Shown: positions 1-7,878 of the stretch, piece after piece | How positions within the stretch are numbered: the stretch's first letter is position 1 | How the letters are laid out: every line of letters begins with the position of its first letter | DNA from: Microbacteriaceae bacterium | GTDB taxonomy: Bacteria > Actinomycetota > Actinomycetes > Actinomycetales > Microbacteriaceae | Assembly: GCA_024639925.1 (NCBI GenBank) | Contig: JAHEGA010000006.1 | Span: forward strand, 1 to 30,240 | Length of the DNA stretch: 30,240 bases | Direction: 5' to 3' | Position numbers and translations under genes: made by a program | Notes under the pieces: model-generated | Database searches by the model: none | What the model saw: only the letters and a program-made list of their open reading frames with translations | Told to the model about the DNA's origin: nothing

Positions 1-2585
1 CTGGCACGGTCGAGTTTTTGGTTGACACAGCGGGAGAGCGCAAAGGTCAGCACGTCTTCATCGAAATGAACCCGAGAATTCAGGTTGAACACACGGTCAC
101 CGAAGAAATCACCGATGTCGATCTTGTGCACACCCAAATGCGGATTGCAGCCGGAGAAACTCTCGAGGATTTGGGCCTTGTGCAGGACAACATTGTGCCG
201 CGGGGATTTGCTCTTCAGTGCCGCATTACTACCGAGGACCCGGCAGCAGACTTTCGGCCGGACACCGGGAAAATCACGACCTATCGTTCGCCCGGTGGCG
301 CGGGAATACGCCTCGATGGTGGAACGGTGAGCCAGGGCGCGCAAATTTCTCCCTACTTCGACTCCATGCTGGCGAAGATGACCACTCGAGGACGAGACTT
401 TCCGGCAGCCGTTGCCCGCGCAAAGCGAGGCCTTGCTGAGTTCCGGATTCGAGGAGTGTCCACAAATATCTCCTTCCTTCAGGCGGTTGTGGACGACGAA
501 GCATTTGCCGCGGGCGATATCTCCACCTCTTTCATCGAGGAACGCCCCCACCTTCTGGCATCGAGACCCAGCAAGGACCGTGGTACCAAACTCATTTCCT
601 GGCTTGGCAATGTCACCGTTAACCACCCGCATGGCACTGGCGAAGGAATCACCGAGCCAGCGCTGAAGCTCCCAACGATCCCCGAGGGCACTCCACCGGC
701 GGGGTCAAAACAGCGCCTCGACGACCTCGGCCCCGCAGGCTTTGCCAAGGCGCTTCGGGCCCAGAGTCAGCTCGCTGTTACGGATACAACCTTCCGCGAT
801 GCGCACCAGTCGCTATTGGCGACTCGAGTGCGCACCAAGGACCTGGTGGGTGCCCTGCCTGCGGTTTCCCATCTGACACCTCAGCTTCTGTCCCTCGAAG
901 CATGGGGAGGAGCTACCTACGACGTTGCTCTCCGCTTCCTCGGCGAAGATCCCTGGGAACGCCTTGCCGCCCTTCGAGCAACGGTTCCAAACATCACCCT
1001 GCAGATGCTGTTGCGCGGTCGCAACACCGTGGGGTACACGCCCTACCCCGAGGCGGTCACCAACGCTTTTGTGGAAGAAGCCCAAGCGACAGGTGTTGAT
1101 ATTTTCCGCATTTTTGATGCGCTGAATGATGTGTCGAACATGCGGCCCGCGATCGACGCCGTGTTGGCGACCGAGAAGGCGGTGGCGGAGGTAGGCCTGT
1201 GCTACACGGGCAACCTGCTCGACCCTGCGGAGGATCTTTACACTCTTGACTACTACCTGCGGCTGGCGGATCAAGTGGTCGATGCGGGAGCGCACATTAT
1301 CGCCATTAAGGACATGGCCGGGCTGCTTCGTGCCGAAGCTGCTGCGACGCTGGTGGCCGCGCTTCGCGAGCGGTTCGACCAGCCCGTTCACCTTCACACC
1401 CACGACACTGCAGGGGGCCAGCTTGCCACTTTGATGGCTGCGTCTCGCGCCGGCGTTGACGCTGTGGATGTTGCCAGCGCACCAATGTCGGGAACGACAA
1501 GTCAGCCTTCTTTGTCGGCACTGGTGGCGGCGCTCGCTCACACGGAGCGCGACACGGGAATGGATCTCTCGAGCGTTGGCGCTTTAGAACCTTATTGGGA
1601 GGCGGTGAGAAAGCTCTACGCACCCTTTGAGTCGGGTCTACCCGGACCCACAGGACGGGTTTACCACCACGAGATTCCGGGGGGTCAGCTGTCAAACCTC
1701 CGGCAACAGGCAATCGCCCTCGGGCTCGCCCACCGGTTTGAAGAAATTGAGGACTGGTACGCCCGGGCCAACATCATGCTGGGTCGCCCCACGAAAGTCA
1801 CCCCCTCCAGCAAGGTGGTGGGTGACCTGGCCCTGCACCTCGTAGCGATGGACGTGGATCCTGCGGAATTCGAGGCAAACCCGGGCGCCTTCGACGTCCC
1901 TGACTCCGTTGTGGGCTTTATGGCCGGCGAGCTGGGCGACCCGCCCGGTGGCTGGCCAGAACCATTTCGCACGAAAATTTTGGCGGGCAAGACCCCTCAC
2001 GTGGGAGAAGCAACGCTGTCAGACGAACAGCAGGACCGGCTCTCTCAGTCCGGTGCAGCACGTCGCGATGTGTTGAACGAGTTATTGTTCCCCGGCCCTA
2101 CCTCGGAATTCGAGGCCCTGCGTGACAAATACGGAGATATTTCTGTGATTGGCACGAAGGATTATCTCTACGGTCTGCGCCTCGGCGAAGAGACGGTGAT
2201 TGAGGTTGAACCTGGTGTCAGCCTCTACGTGTCGTTGGAAACAATTTCCGAGCCGGATGACCATGGAATCCGTACGGTGATGATTTCGCTAAACGGGCAG
2301 GTGCGTCCGGTGAGCATCAAGGATGAGTCGATCAAAGTCACCGTTGTCACGGCGGAAAAAGCCGACGCTTCTCAGGCCGGTCACATCGGAGCCCCGTTCT
2401 CCGGAGTGGTCACACTCGTGGCCAAAGAGGGGGAGCGGGTCGAAGAGGGCCAGACTGTCGCCACCATTGAAGCCATGAAGATGGAGGCGGGTATCAGCGC
2501 GACCCGTTCAGGTGTCGTCTCCCGACACGCTATTCCTGTGACACAACAGGTCGAAGCTGGTGACCTTTTGATGGTGATTGATTAG
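1..2585 (+). CDS. pyc: Pyruvate carboxylase (3' part, 5' end outside the window)
   Basis: ATP- and biotin-dependent carboxylation of pyruvate to oxaloacetate, a cytosolic anaplerotic step. The frame is open from base 3, so the gene enters from the left and its start is not seen; the TTG at 18 is internal. Domains in order: the end of the biotin carboxylase domain (NPRIQVEHTVTEE at about 69-107), the carboxyltransferase domain (DTTFRDAHQSLLATR near 783, the IKDMAG lysine near 1306, the metal-ligand motif HLHTHD near 1390), and a C-terminal biotinyl domain with EAMKMEAG, whose biotin-accepting lysine codon is at 2478-2480. The single-chain order biotin carboxylase, carboxyltransferase, carrier separates it from acetyl/propionyl-CoA carboxylases. 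The 855 residues present are about three quarters of the usual 1,130 or so. The gene ends in TAG. Confidence 0.96.
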   Translation, partial: GTVEFLVDTAGERKGQHVFIEMNPRIQVEHTVTEEITDVDLVHTQMRIAAGETLEDLGLVQDNIVPRGFALQCRITTEDPAADFRPDTGKITTYRSPGGAGIRLDGGTVSQGAQISPYFDSMLAKMTTRGRDFPAAVARAKRGLAEFRIRGVSTNISFLQAVVDDEAFAAGDISTSFIEERPHLLASRPSKDRGTKLISWLGNVTVNHPHGTGEGITEPALKLPTIPEGTPPAGSKQRLDDLGPAGFAKALRAQSQLAVTDTTFRDAHQSLLATRVRTKDLVGALPAVSHLTPQLLSLEAWGGATYDVALRFLGEDPWERLAALRATVPNITLQMLLRGRNTVGYTPYPEAVTNAFVEEAQATGVDIFRIFDALNDVSNMRPAIDAVLATEKAVAEVGLCYTGNLLDPAEDLYTLDYYLRLADQVVDAGAHIIAIKDMAGLLRAEAAATLVAALRERFDQPVHLHTHDTAGGQLATLMAASRAGVDAVDVASAPMSGTTSQPSLSALVAALAHTERDTGMDLSSVGALEPYWEAVRKLYAPFESGLPGPTGRVYHHEIPGGQLSNLRQQAIALGLAHRFEEIEDWYARANIMLGRPTKVTPSSKVVGDLALHLVAMDVDPAEFEANPGAFDVPDSVVGFMAGELGDPPGGWPEPFRTKILAGKTPHVGEATLSDEQQDRLSQSGAARRDVLNELLFPGPTSEFEALRDKYGDISVIGTKDYLYGLRLGEETVIEVEPGVSLYVSLETISEPDDHGIRTVMISLNGQVRPVSIKDESIKVTVVTAEKADASQAGHIGAPFSGVVTLVAKEGERVEEGQTVATIEAMKMEAGISATRSGVVSRHAIPVTQQVEAGDLLMVID

Positions 2586-2604
2586 CATTTTCGTGTGTCT
2601 GCGG

Positions 2605-2642
2605 TCGGCTAAGATTGGGCTTTCGCCTGAGAAAGTGTGTGC
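2605..2642 (+). promoter_or_regulatory. Possible promoter and SD for the ParA-like ATPase gene
   Basis: In the 57-nt gap after pyc, TAAGAT at 2610-2615 matches four of six -10 consensus bases. No good -35 hexamer is visible upstream. A TGAGAAAG stretch at 2628-2635 ends 7 nt before the ATG at 2643 and is a modest ribosome-binding site, which favours that ATG over the GTG at 2637. Confidence 0.3.
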
Positions 2643-3806
2643 ATGAAGAAGAAGTCCTCCTCGTCTGAAGGAACGCCTGAAGCGGCTGAGAACACTGAGC
2701 TGCACGGAGAGTTGCCGGACGAATCGGTGGACCCCTCGGCGGTTCCCGGTGAGTCTGCGGAGACTATTTCTCTTCCCCCCGCAGAATCTGAGGCTGGCGA
2801 GAGCGACAAGCCATCGGGTGACGACCTTTATCTTCGGAGATCTGAAGATCGCGGTTCCTCGCCGGAGCCCGCTGCGATGCTCACAGATGATCGCCTGATC
2901 GAGAGCGCCGGGCGCTACCGGGAGGTTCCCGAGGGTTTCTGGCAGAGATTTTTGTACGAGGTGTCTTTCCGTCTCGTGAACATGGGTGATTCTCGCGCCG
3001 CTCGAGAGCGCAAGGAAATGGACGCTCGGATTGCTGCACCGTTTGAACAGGGAACTATGTTCGTGCCCGTCCTTACCCGCAAGGGCGGCGTGGGAAAAAC
3101 GACGGTGACCACGCTGCTGGGGATGGCCTTAGCTTCCGTGCGCGACGATCGTGTGCTGGCTGTTGATGCGAACCCTGACCGCGGAACGTTGGCCGAACGG
3201 GTACCGCGTGGGTCGGGCGCGACGGTGCGAGACGTTGTGAAGCTTGCGTCAGGGATCGGTTCTTTCACCGACTTTGCTGAACTCGTTTCGCGGGACAAAA
3301 CGCGCCTGCACGTCCTCGCCTCAGACACCGACCCGCTGCTGGCGGAGGCATTCGACGAAGATGATTACAACGTCGTTGCAGATCAAGCCGCCCGGTTCTA
3401 TTCGATGGTTATCACCGACTGCGGTACCGGTGTTGTTCACTCGGTGATGCGCCCAACGCTGGAGCGGGCCAACGGCCTGGTGGTTATTTCTGGGGGAAGT
3501 GTTGACGAAGCTCGACTTGCGTCCGAAACCCTGACCTGGCTTGAGGCCAACGGATACGGCGAGCTCGTGGAGAATTCGATTGTTGCCTTGAACACTGCCA
3601 CCCAAGGCACCAACGTGGTCAAGCTCGACGAAATTGAGGACCATTTTGCCTCGCGCGTTCGAGGGGTAGTGAAGATTCCGTATGACCCCTTTCTCGCTGC
3701 CGGTTCCGTCATCGAGTGGGACAGGCTAAGCCCCTACACAAGAGAGGCCGCCAGAGAGGTTGCCGCACTTATCGTTGAGGGCATGAGAGAACGAATTTCG
3801 CGGTAA
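2643..3806 (+). CDS. ParA/MinD-like P-loop ATPase with acidic N-terminal extension
   Basis: SIMIBI-class ATPase of the ParA/MinD family; the exact role is unknown. The first ~80 residues are low-complexity, rich in Ser, Glu and Pro, and probably disordered. Next comes an amphipathic stretch (GFWQRFLYEVSFRLVNMGDS), then the ATPase domain with a deviant Walker A KGGVGKTT at about residues 147-154 and the switch-like VDANPDRGTLAE. Plain ParA proteins are about 260 residues and lack this extension; the layout recalls actinobacterial MinD-like proteins such as EspI of type VII secretion loci, but no other secretion gene is nearby. No ParB gene adjoins it. The ATG at 2643 is preferred over GTG 2637 because of the SD spacing. 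Its TAA overlaps the ATG of the deformylase gene by one base, so the two are probably co-translated. Confidence 0.85.
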   Translation: MKKKSSSSEGTPEAAENTELHGELPDESVDPSAVPGESAETISLPPAESEAGESDKPSGDDLYLRRSEDRGSSPEPAAMLTDDRLIESAGRYREVPEGFWQRFLYEVSFRLVNMGDSRAARERKEMDARIAAPFEQGTMFVPVLTRKGGVGKTTVTTLLGMALASVRDDRVLAVDANPDRGTLAERVPRGSGATVRDVVKLASGIGSFTDFAELVSRDKTRLHVLASDTDPLLAEAFDEDDYNVVADQAARFYSMVITDCGTGVVHSVMRPTLERANGLVVISGGSVDEARLASETLTWLEANGYGELVENSIVALNTATQGTNVVKLDEIEDHFASRVRGVVKIPYDPFLAAGSVIEWDRLSPYTREAAREVAALIVEGMRERISR

Positions 3807-4300
3807 TGGCGGTTCGAGAGATCCGCTTATTCGGTGACCCCGTCCTGAAAGCTGCAACCGAGAGCGTTGATGCGACCTCCGACCGCGCTCGTGATGTGGT
3901 TTCCGATCTCCTCGACACTGTCGCGTTGCCGGGCCGCGCTGGAGTGGCAGCCAACCAGATCGGGGTAGGGCTTTCAGTCTTCAGCTACAACATCGATGGC
4001 GACATCGGCTACATCATCAACCCTTCAGAGCTCGAAGTCTGGGGGGAAGAAGAAGAGGTTCCTGAGGGATGCCTTTCGGTCCCCGGACTGACCTTCCCGC
4101 GGCGGCGTTTCACGCACGCGCAGGTAACGGGAGACACACTCGAGGGAGAGCGGGTTGTTGTGGAGGGCGAAGGGTTGATGGCACAGGCCCTGCAGCACGA
4201 AATGGATCACCTCAGGGGTGTTCTCTACTTCGAAGGCTTAGATCCGGAATTCAAGAGAGAAGCGCTGAAGGCTATTCGTGAGTCCGAATGGTTTGCCTAA
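3806..4300 (+). CDS. def: Peptide deformylase
   Basis: Removes the N-formyl group from the initiator methionine of new proteins; a cytosolic metalloenzyme. All three family motifs are visible in the 164-residue product: GVAANQIG near residues 46-53 (motif 1), EGCLS at 87-91 with the metal-ligand Cys89, and HEMDH at 131-135 carrying the two His ligands and catalytic Glu. Length is normal for the family. The ATG shares a base with the stop codon of the upstream ATPase gene. The 3' end overlaps the convergent acyl-CoA synthetase gene by 4 nt. Whether it is the only deformylase of the cell cannot be seen here. Confidence 0.96.
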   Translation: MAVREIRLFGDPVLKAATESVDATSDRARDVVSDLLDTVALPGRAGVAANQIGVGLSVFSYNIDGDIGYIINPSELEVWGEEEEVPEGCLSVPGLTFPRRRFTHAQVTGDTLEGERVVVEGEGLMAQALQHEMDHLRGVLYFEGLDPEFKREALKAIRESEWFA

Positions 4301-6126
4301 GAATTCAGTGAAATCCCCTGAGTTTCTGGAGCATCTGAGTACAGTTTTGCGATCTCCACATCGAAGTCCCGCAGAATCTCGGCTCGTTTGATACTCATCT
4401 TGGGTGTCAGGTGTCCTGAGCCCTCCGTAAATTCGGTGGGCAAAATGACGAACTTTCGAACCGATTCAGCACGCGAGACCCGGCTGTTCGCTCCGTCAAT
4501 GGCTCGCTGAACTTCTGCGCGAACATCCTGATGTTCGCAAGCTTGCTCCAAGGTCAACTGTTCCTTGACTCCATTGTTGGCGAGCCATGTCGACAGCATT
4601 TCGGAGTCCAAGGTGACCAACGCTGCAACAAACGGTTTGTTGTCACCCACGACGACAACCTGCCCCACGAGTGGGTTGGCGCGGATGGGGTCCTCGAGAT
4701 AGTTCGGAGCCACGTTTTTTCCACCGGCCGTCACGATGATTTCCTTTTTTCGACCGGTGATGGTGAGGTACCCGTCGTCGTCAATCGAGCCGATGTCCCC
4801 GGTACGGAACCAGCCATCCTTGGTGAAGGCAGCCTCTGTCGCCTTTTTGTTGTTCCAGTAGCCATCGAACACGTTGATTCCTTTGACCTGAACCTCACCG
4901 TCGTCATCTGTGCGAATGGCAACGCCGGGAAGAGGCGGCCCGCAGGTTCCAATTTTGAACTTCGTCACGAGGTTCTCTGTGGCGGGTGCTGTGGTTTCGG
5001 TCAGTCCGTACCCCTCAAGAATTTTGATTCCCAACGTGCGGTAAAAGTGACCCAAACGGGTGCTCAAGGGCGCCGATCCCGACACGGCGTAGGCCACATT
5101 GCCGCCCATTGCCTTCTTGAGCTTCGAGTAGACCAGGGCATCGAAGGCCCGAAACCTGAGCTTCAAGGCGAGCGGAACCACTCCGGTGTCCAAGGCCTGC
5201 GAGTACTCGATAGCGGTGTCGGCAGCGAGTCGGAAAATCTTGCCCTTGCCGCCGGCCTCTGCTTTTTGCTCTGCTGAGTTGTAGACCTTCTCGAAAACCC
5301 GGGGCACCGCCAGAAGAAATGTGGGTTGGAATGAGCCCAGCGACGGGAGCAATTGCGAAGTGTCGGCCTGGTGCCCAATACGGGTGCCGGTGTGAATAGC
5401 CATCACCGAGATAAACCGGGCGAAAATATGCGCCGTGGTGATGAAGAGGAGCGACGTGGAACCCGGTCCGACGACTTCTTTCATCGCAACCGCGGAATTT
5501 CGAATGAGCTCCACAAAGTTGGAGTGAGTCAACATGCAGCCTTTGGGCTGGCCCGTGGAACCTGAGGTGTAAATCAGGGTGGCCAGGTCTGAGCCTCTGG
5601 CACTCGACCTTCTCTTTTCGAGATCCTTGTCGGAAATTGAGCTCCCACTGGTCGCGAGTTTGTCGAGGTGCCCCAGGTGCATCTGCCAGACATTGCTGAC
5701 GTGGGGCACGTCGCCCGCGATTTCATCAAAGCGTCGAAAGTGATCCGCCGTTTCAACAATAAGCGCGACTGCTCCGGAGTCCTCCAGCGTGTACTGGACT
5801 TGGCTCGGCGAAGAAGTTTCATAGATGGGCACCATCACGGCACCGGCAAACCACAGCCCGAAGTCAACGAGTGTCCATTCGTATCGGGTCTTGCACATGA
5901 ATCCGACCTTGTCACCAGCTTCGATGCCGGCCTCCATCAGACCCTTAGCTAAGGCAACAACTTCGGCGTGAAACTCCCGAGTGGTGAGATCGCGCCAGCC
6001 ACCATCGGCCTCAGGGAGCGCAAAAAGAACACCATCGGGGTCTTTCGCTACTCGGTCCACGAGAAGTTGGGAAGCGTTCACCCCCGGATCGGCAGGAACC
6101 ACAGCGGGGGTCTTGAACTCTTTCAC
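4297..6126 (-). CDS. Long-chain fatty acid-CoA ligase (FadD15-like AMP-binding enzyme)
   Basis: Activates fatty acids to acyl-CoA through an acyl-adenylate. The 609-residue protein shows the ANL superfamily motifs: YTSGSTGQPKG at about 186-196 (P-loop-like AMP binding), GYGLTETT at 372-379, GWFRTGDIG at 438-446, and GRKKEIIVTAGGKNV at 458-472 with the hinge region. Length and the LED-P-I sequence near 477 fit the long-chain FadD15/FAA group rather than acetyl-CoA synthetase. It starts with GTG (complement of 6124-6126); an AGGAG ribosome-binding site lies at 6132-6136 with 5-nt spacing. The stop codon is embedded in the end of def. It is divergent from the ROK kinase gene. Chain-length preference cannot be read from sequence. 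Confidence 0.93.
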   Translation of the reverse strand: MKEFKTPAVVPADPGVNASQLLVDRVAKDPDGVLFALPEADGGWRDLTTREFHAEVVALAKGLMEAGIEAGDKVGFMCKTRYEWTLVDFGLWFAGAVMVPIYETSSPSQVQYTLEDSGAVALIVETADHFRRFDEIAGDVPHVSNVWQMHLGHLDKLATSGSSISDKDLEKRRSSARGSDLATLIYTSGSTGQPKGCMLTHSNFVELIRNSAVAMKEVVGPGSTSLLFITTAHIFARFISVMAIHTGTRIGHQADTSQLLPSLGSFQPTFLLAVPRVFEKVYNSAEQKAEAGGKGKIFRLAADTAIEYSQALDTGVVPLALKLRFRAFDALVYSKLKKAMGGNVAYAVSGSAPLSTRLGHFYRTLGIKILEGYGLTETTAPATENLVTKFKIGTCGPPLPGVAIRTDDDGEVQVKGINVFDGYWNNKKATEAAFTKDGWFRTGDIGSIDDDGYLTITGRKKEIIVTAGGKNVAPNYLEDPIRANPLVGQVVVVGDNKPFVAALVTLDSEMLSTWLANNGVKEQLTLEQACEHQDVRAEVQRAIDGANSRVSRAESVRKFVILPTEFTEGSGHLTPKMSIKRAEILRDFDVEIAKLYSDAPETQGISLNS

Positions 6127-6229
6127 GGCAACTCCTTTGGTACCTGGAAATCGTTGCCCTCACTCTAATGGGTGGGGCTCGTGCACGGGAGGGGCGTGCG
6201 CTCCCTGTGAGCGCCTAAGCTTAAATGCT
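6127..6229. promoter_or_regulatory. Divergent intergenic region between acyl-CoA ligase and glucokinase genes
   Basis: This 103-nt gap must carry the 5' signals of both divergent genes. On the plus strand, TAAGCT (6217-6222) and TTAAAT (6221-6226) are -10-like and end only 3-7 nt before the GTG at 6230; there is no Shine-Dalgarno sequence, which would suit a leaderless transcript. On the minus strand, TTAGAGT (complement of about 6159-6166) is a weak -10 candidate. No convincing -35 element was seen on either strand. Confidence 0.3.
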
Positions 6230-7135
6230 GTGGATACGCTCGGAGTCGACATTGGCGGCACCAAAATCGCTGTTGCCCGAGTGTCCGCGTCGGGAGAGGT
6301 GCTCCGCTCCGTCAGCGCTCCGACACCGGCTGACGACCCGGCCGCATTGCTCGCGGTTGTCACGGACCTTGTGGGACAGATGGACGGCCCTGGTGTGTCC
6401 CCCACGGTGGGTGTGGCGTGTGCGGCTTTTGTGAATGAAACCCGCGAACATGTCTATCTTGCGCCCAATATTGCGTGGCGAGACTACCCGCTTCGCGCGG
6501 AGCTAGAAGCGGCGCTAGAGCGCCCCGCGGTGATCGAAAACGATGCGAATGCTGCAGGCCTTGCGGAGTTTGAGCACGGAGCAGGCCGGGGCGCACGATC
6601 GATGGTGTTGCTCACCATCGGCACCGGTGTGGGCGGTGCCGTTATTTCGGAGGGCACCCTTCTTACCGGTGGATTTGGGGTGGGTGCTGAGCTCGGGCAT
6701 GTCATTGTCGAGCCTGGTGGGCGACTTTGTGGATGCGGTTCTCGAGGCTGCCTCGAGCAGTATGCGTCGGGGACCGCACTGGTGAGACACGCCAGCGAAT
6801 TGCTCGATCGTCCCGTGAGCGCGGAGGAACTGAGGGTCTTGCTCGAGGCGGGAGACGCGCGAGCCCACGAGGCCCTCTCGTTGGTGGGAGTTTACATCGG
6901 CCGCGCTCTGGTGACGCTCGTTGCCGTCCTTGACCCAAGTGTGGTCGTGATCGGCGGCGGTGTCTCCGACGCGGGCACTGCCCTCACGGACCCGATCGAG
7001 AAAGAGTTTGCCCAAAGCTACGGCCCCCTCGCTGAGCGTCCGGTGCCCGATATCGTCACGGCCGCGCTGAGGAACACCGCGGGTGTGGTGGGCGCTGCCG
7101 CTCTAGCGCGAGCCGCACTTCGTGAGGCAAGGTAG
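6230..7135 (+). CDS. glk: ROK-family glucokinase
   Basis: Phosphorylates glucose (ATP, possibly polyphosphate) to glucose 6-phosphate. Read from GTG 6230, the 301-residue protein opens with the phosphate-binding DIGGTK (residues 7-12). It has END at 103-105 with the catalytic Asp, the nucleotide-site TIGTGVGG near 129-136, the sugar-ligand motif ELGH at 154-157, and the ROK zinc-binding signature CGCGSRGCLE at 167-176. There is no N-terminal helix-turn-helix, so it is a kinase rather than a NagC/XylR-type repressor. The open frame extends far upstream, but those residues are not family-like and would run over the divergent gene. There is no clear SD before 6230. The stop at 7133-7135 lies just ahead of the plsC start, with which it likely forms an operon. 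The sugar specificity is inferred. Confidence 0.88.
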   Translation: MDTLGVDIGGTKIAVARVSASGEVLRSVSAPTPADDPAALLAVVTDLVGQMDGPGVSPTVGVACAAFVNETREHVYLAPNIAWRDYPLRAELEAALERPAVIENDANAAGLAEFEHGAGRGARSMVLLTIGTGVGGAVISEGTLLTGGFGVGAELGHVIVEPGGRLCGCGSRGCLEQYASGTALVRHASELLDRPVSAEELRVLLEAGDARAHEALSLVGVYIGRALVTLVAVLDPSVVVIGGGVSDAGTALTDPIEKEFAQSYGPLAERPVPDIVTAALRNTAGVVGAAALARAALREAR

Positions 7136-7139
7136 GCAC

Positions 7140-7844
7140 GTGAACATTTTCTACTGGCTCATGAAGCACTGGGTTATTGGGCCTCTGCTCAACACGGTGT
7201 TTCGACCCTGGGTAAGGGGTTTAGAGAACATTCCTCGAACAGGGCCGGTCATCATCGTGTGTAATCACCTTTCTTTTGTCGACTCGGTCTTCCTGCCGAT
7301 GGTCATTGATCGGCAAATGGCATTTTTGGCCAAAAGTGACTACTTCACGGGCAAAGGCATCAAAGGTTGGGCTGTTCGATTCTTTATGACCTCGTCGGGT
7401 CAATTACCTATTGACCGCTCGGGCGGTAAGGCCTCGGAGGCGTCCCTCAATGCCGGGCTCGCAATCCTCGCAGAAGGCAAAGTCTTGGCCATTTACCCCG
7501 AAGGCACTCGGTCTCCGGACGGGCGGCTCTACCGAGGTCGCACGGGCGTAGCTCGCATGGTGCTCGAAGCAGGGGTGCCGGTTATTCCCACTGCCGTCGT
7601 TGACACAGACAAAGTGATGCCGCTGGGATCCAAGCTGCCTAAGGTTCACCGCGTCGGTGTCGTTATTGGGAAGCCCCTTGATTTCTCGCGTTTTAGTGGC
7701 ATGGAAAGCGATCGGTTCGTCTTGCGATCAATTACCGACGAGATCATTCACGAGATGCATGCTCTGGGGGCGCAGGAATACGTGGATGTGTACGCGTCCA
7801 CGATTCGCAACCCCGCTCGCGCGCAAGCATCTCGGGTAGGCTGA
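7140..7844 (+). CDS. plsC: 1-acyl-sn-glycerol-3-phosphate acyltransferase (PlsC family)
   Basis: Acylates lysophosphatidic acid to phosphatidic acid at the inner face of the membrane, a step in phospholipid synthesis. The ~234-residue protein has the catalytic NHLSFVD (HX4D) motif at about 42-48 and the glycerol-phosphate-binding EGTRS at 121-125, in the usual order and spacing. A hydrophobic N-terminus (NIFYWLMKHWVIGPLL) probably docks it to the membrane. GTG 7140 is preferred over the in-frame GTG 7122 because AAGGTAGG lies at 7129-7136 and the earlier start would overlap the kinase gene. It matches the position of Rv2182c upstream of aroG in mycobacteria. A paralogue acylating another acceptor is possible. 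Confidence 0.93.
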   Translation: MNIFYWLMKHWVIGPLLNTVFRPWVRGLENIPRTGPVIIVCNHLSFVDSVFLPMVIDRQMAFLAKSDYFTGKGIKGWAVRFFMTSSGQLPIDRSGGKASEASLNAGLAILAEGKVLAIYPEGTRSPDGRLYRGRTGVARMVLEAGVPVIPTAVVDTDKVMPLGSKLPKVHRVGVVIGKPLDFSRFSGMESDRFVLRSITDEIIHEMHALGAQEYVDVYASTIRNPARAQASRVG

Positions 7845-7878
7845 GCGCTGGCCGCAACCGCAAAGGACAACTTTTTTC

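Noticed and set aside
813..1541. 242-codon minus-strand frame inside pyruvate carboxylase
   Set aside because: Antisense to the carboxyltransferase domain; no motif support.
4531..5277. 248-codon plus-strand frame inside the acyl-CoA ligase gene
   Set aside because: The opposite strand encodes the AMP-binding and hinge motifs of the ligase; the plus frame shows no protein-like pattern.
5981..6229. N-terminal extension of the ROK kinase frame
   Set aside because: It overlaps the divergent ligase gene and its start region; the family begins right at DTLGVDIGGTK.
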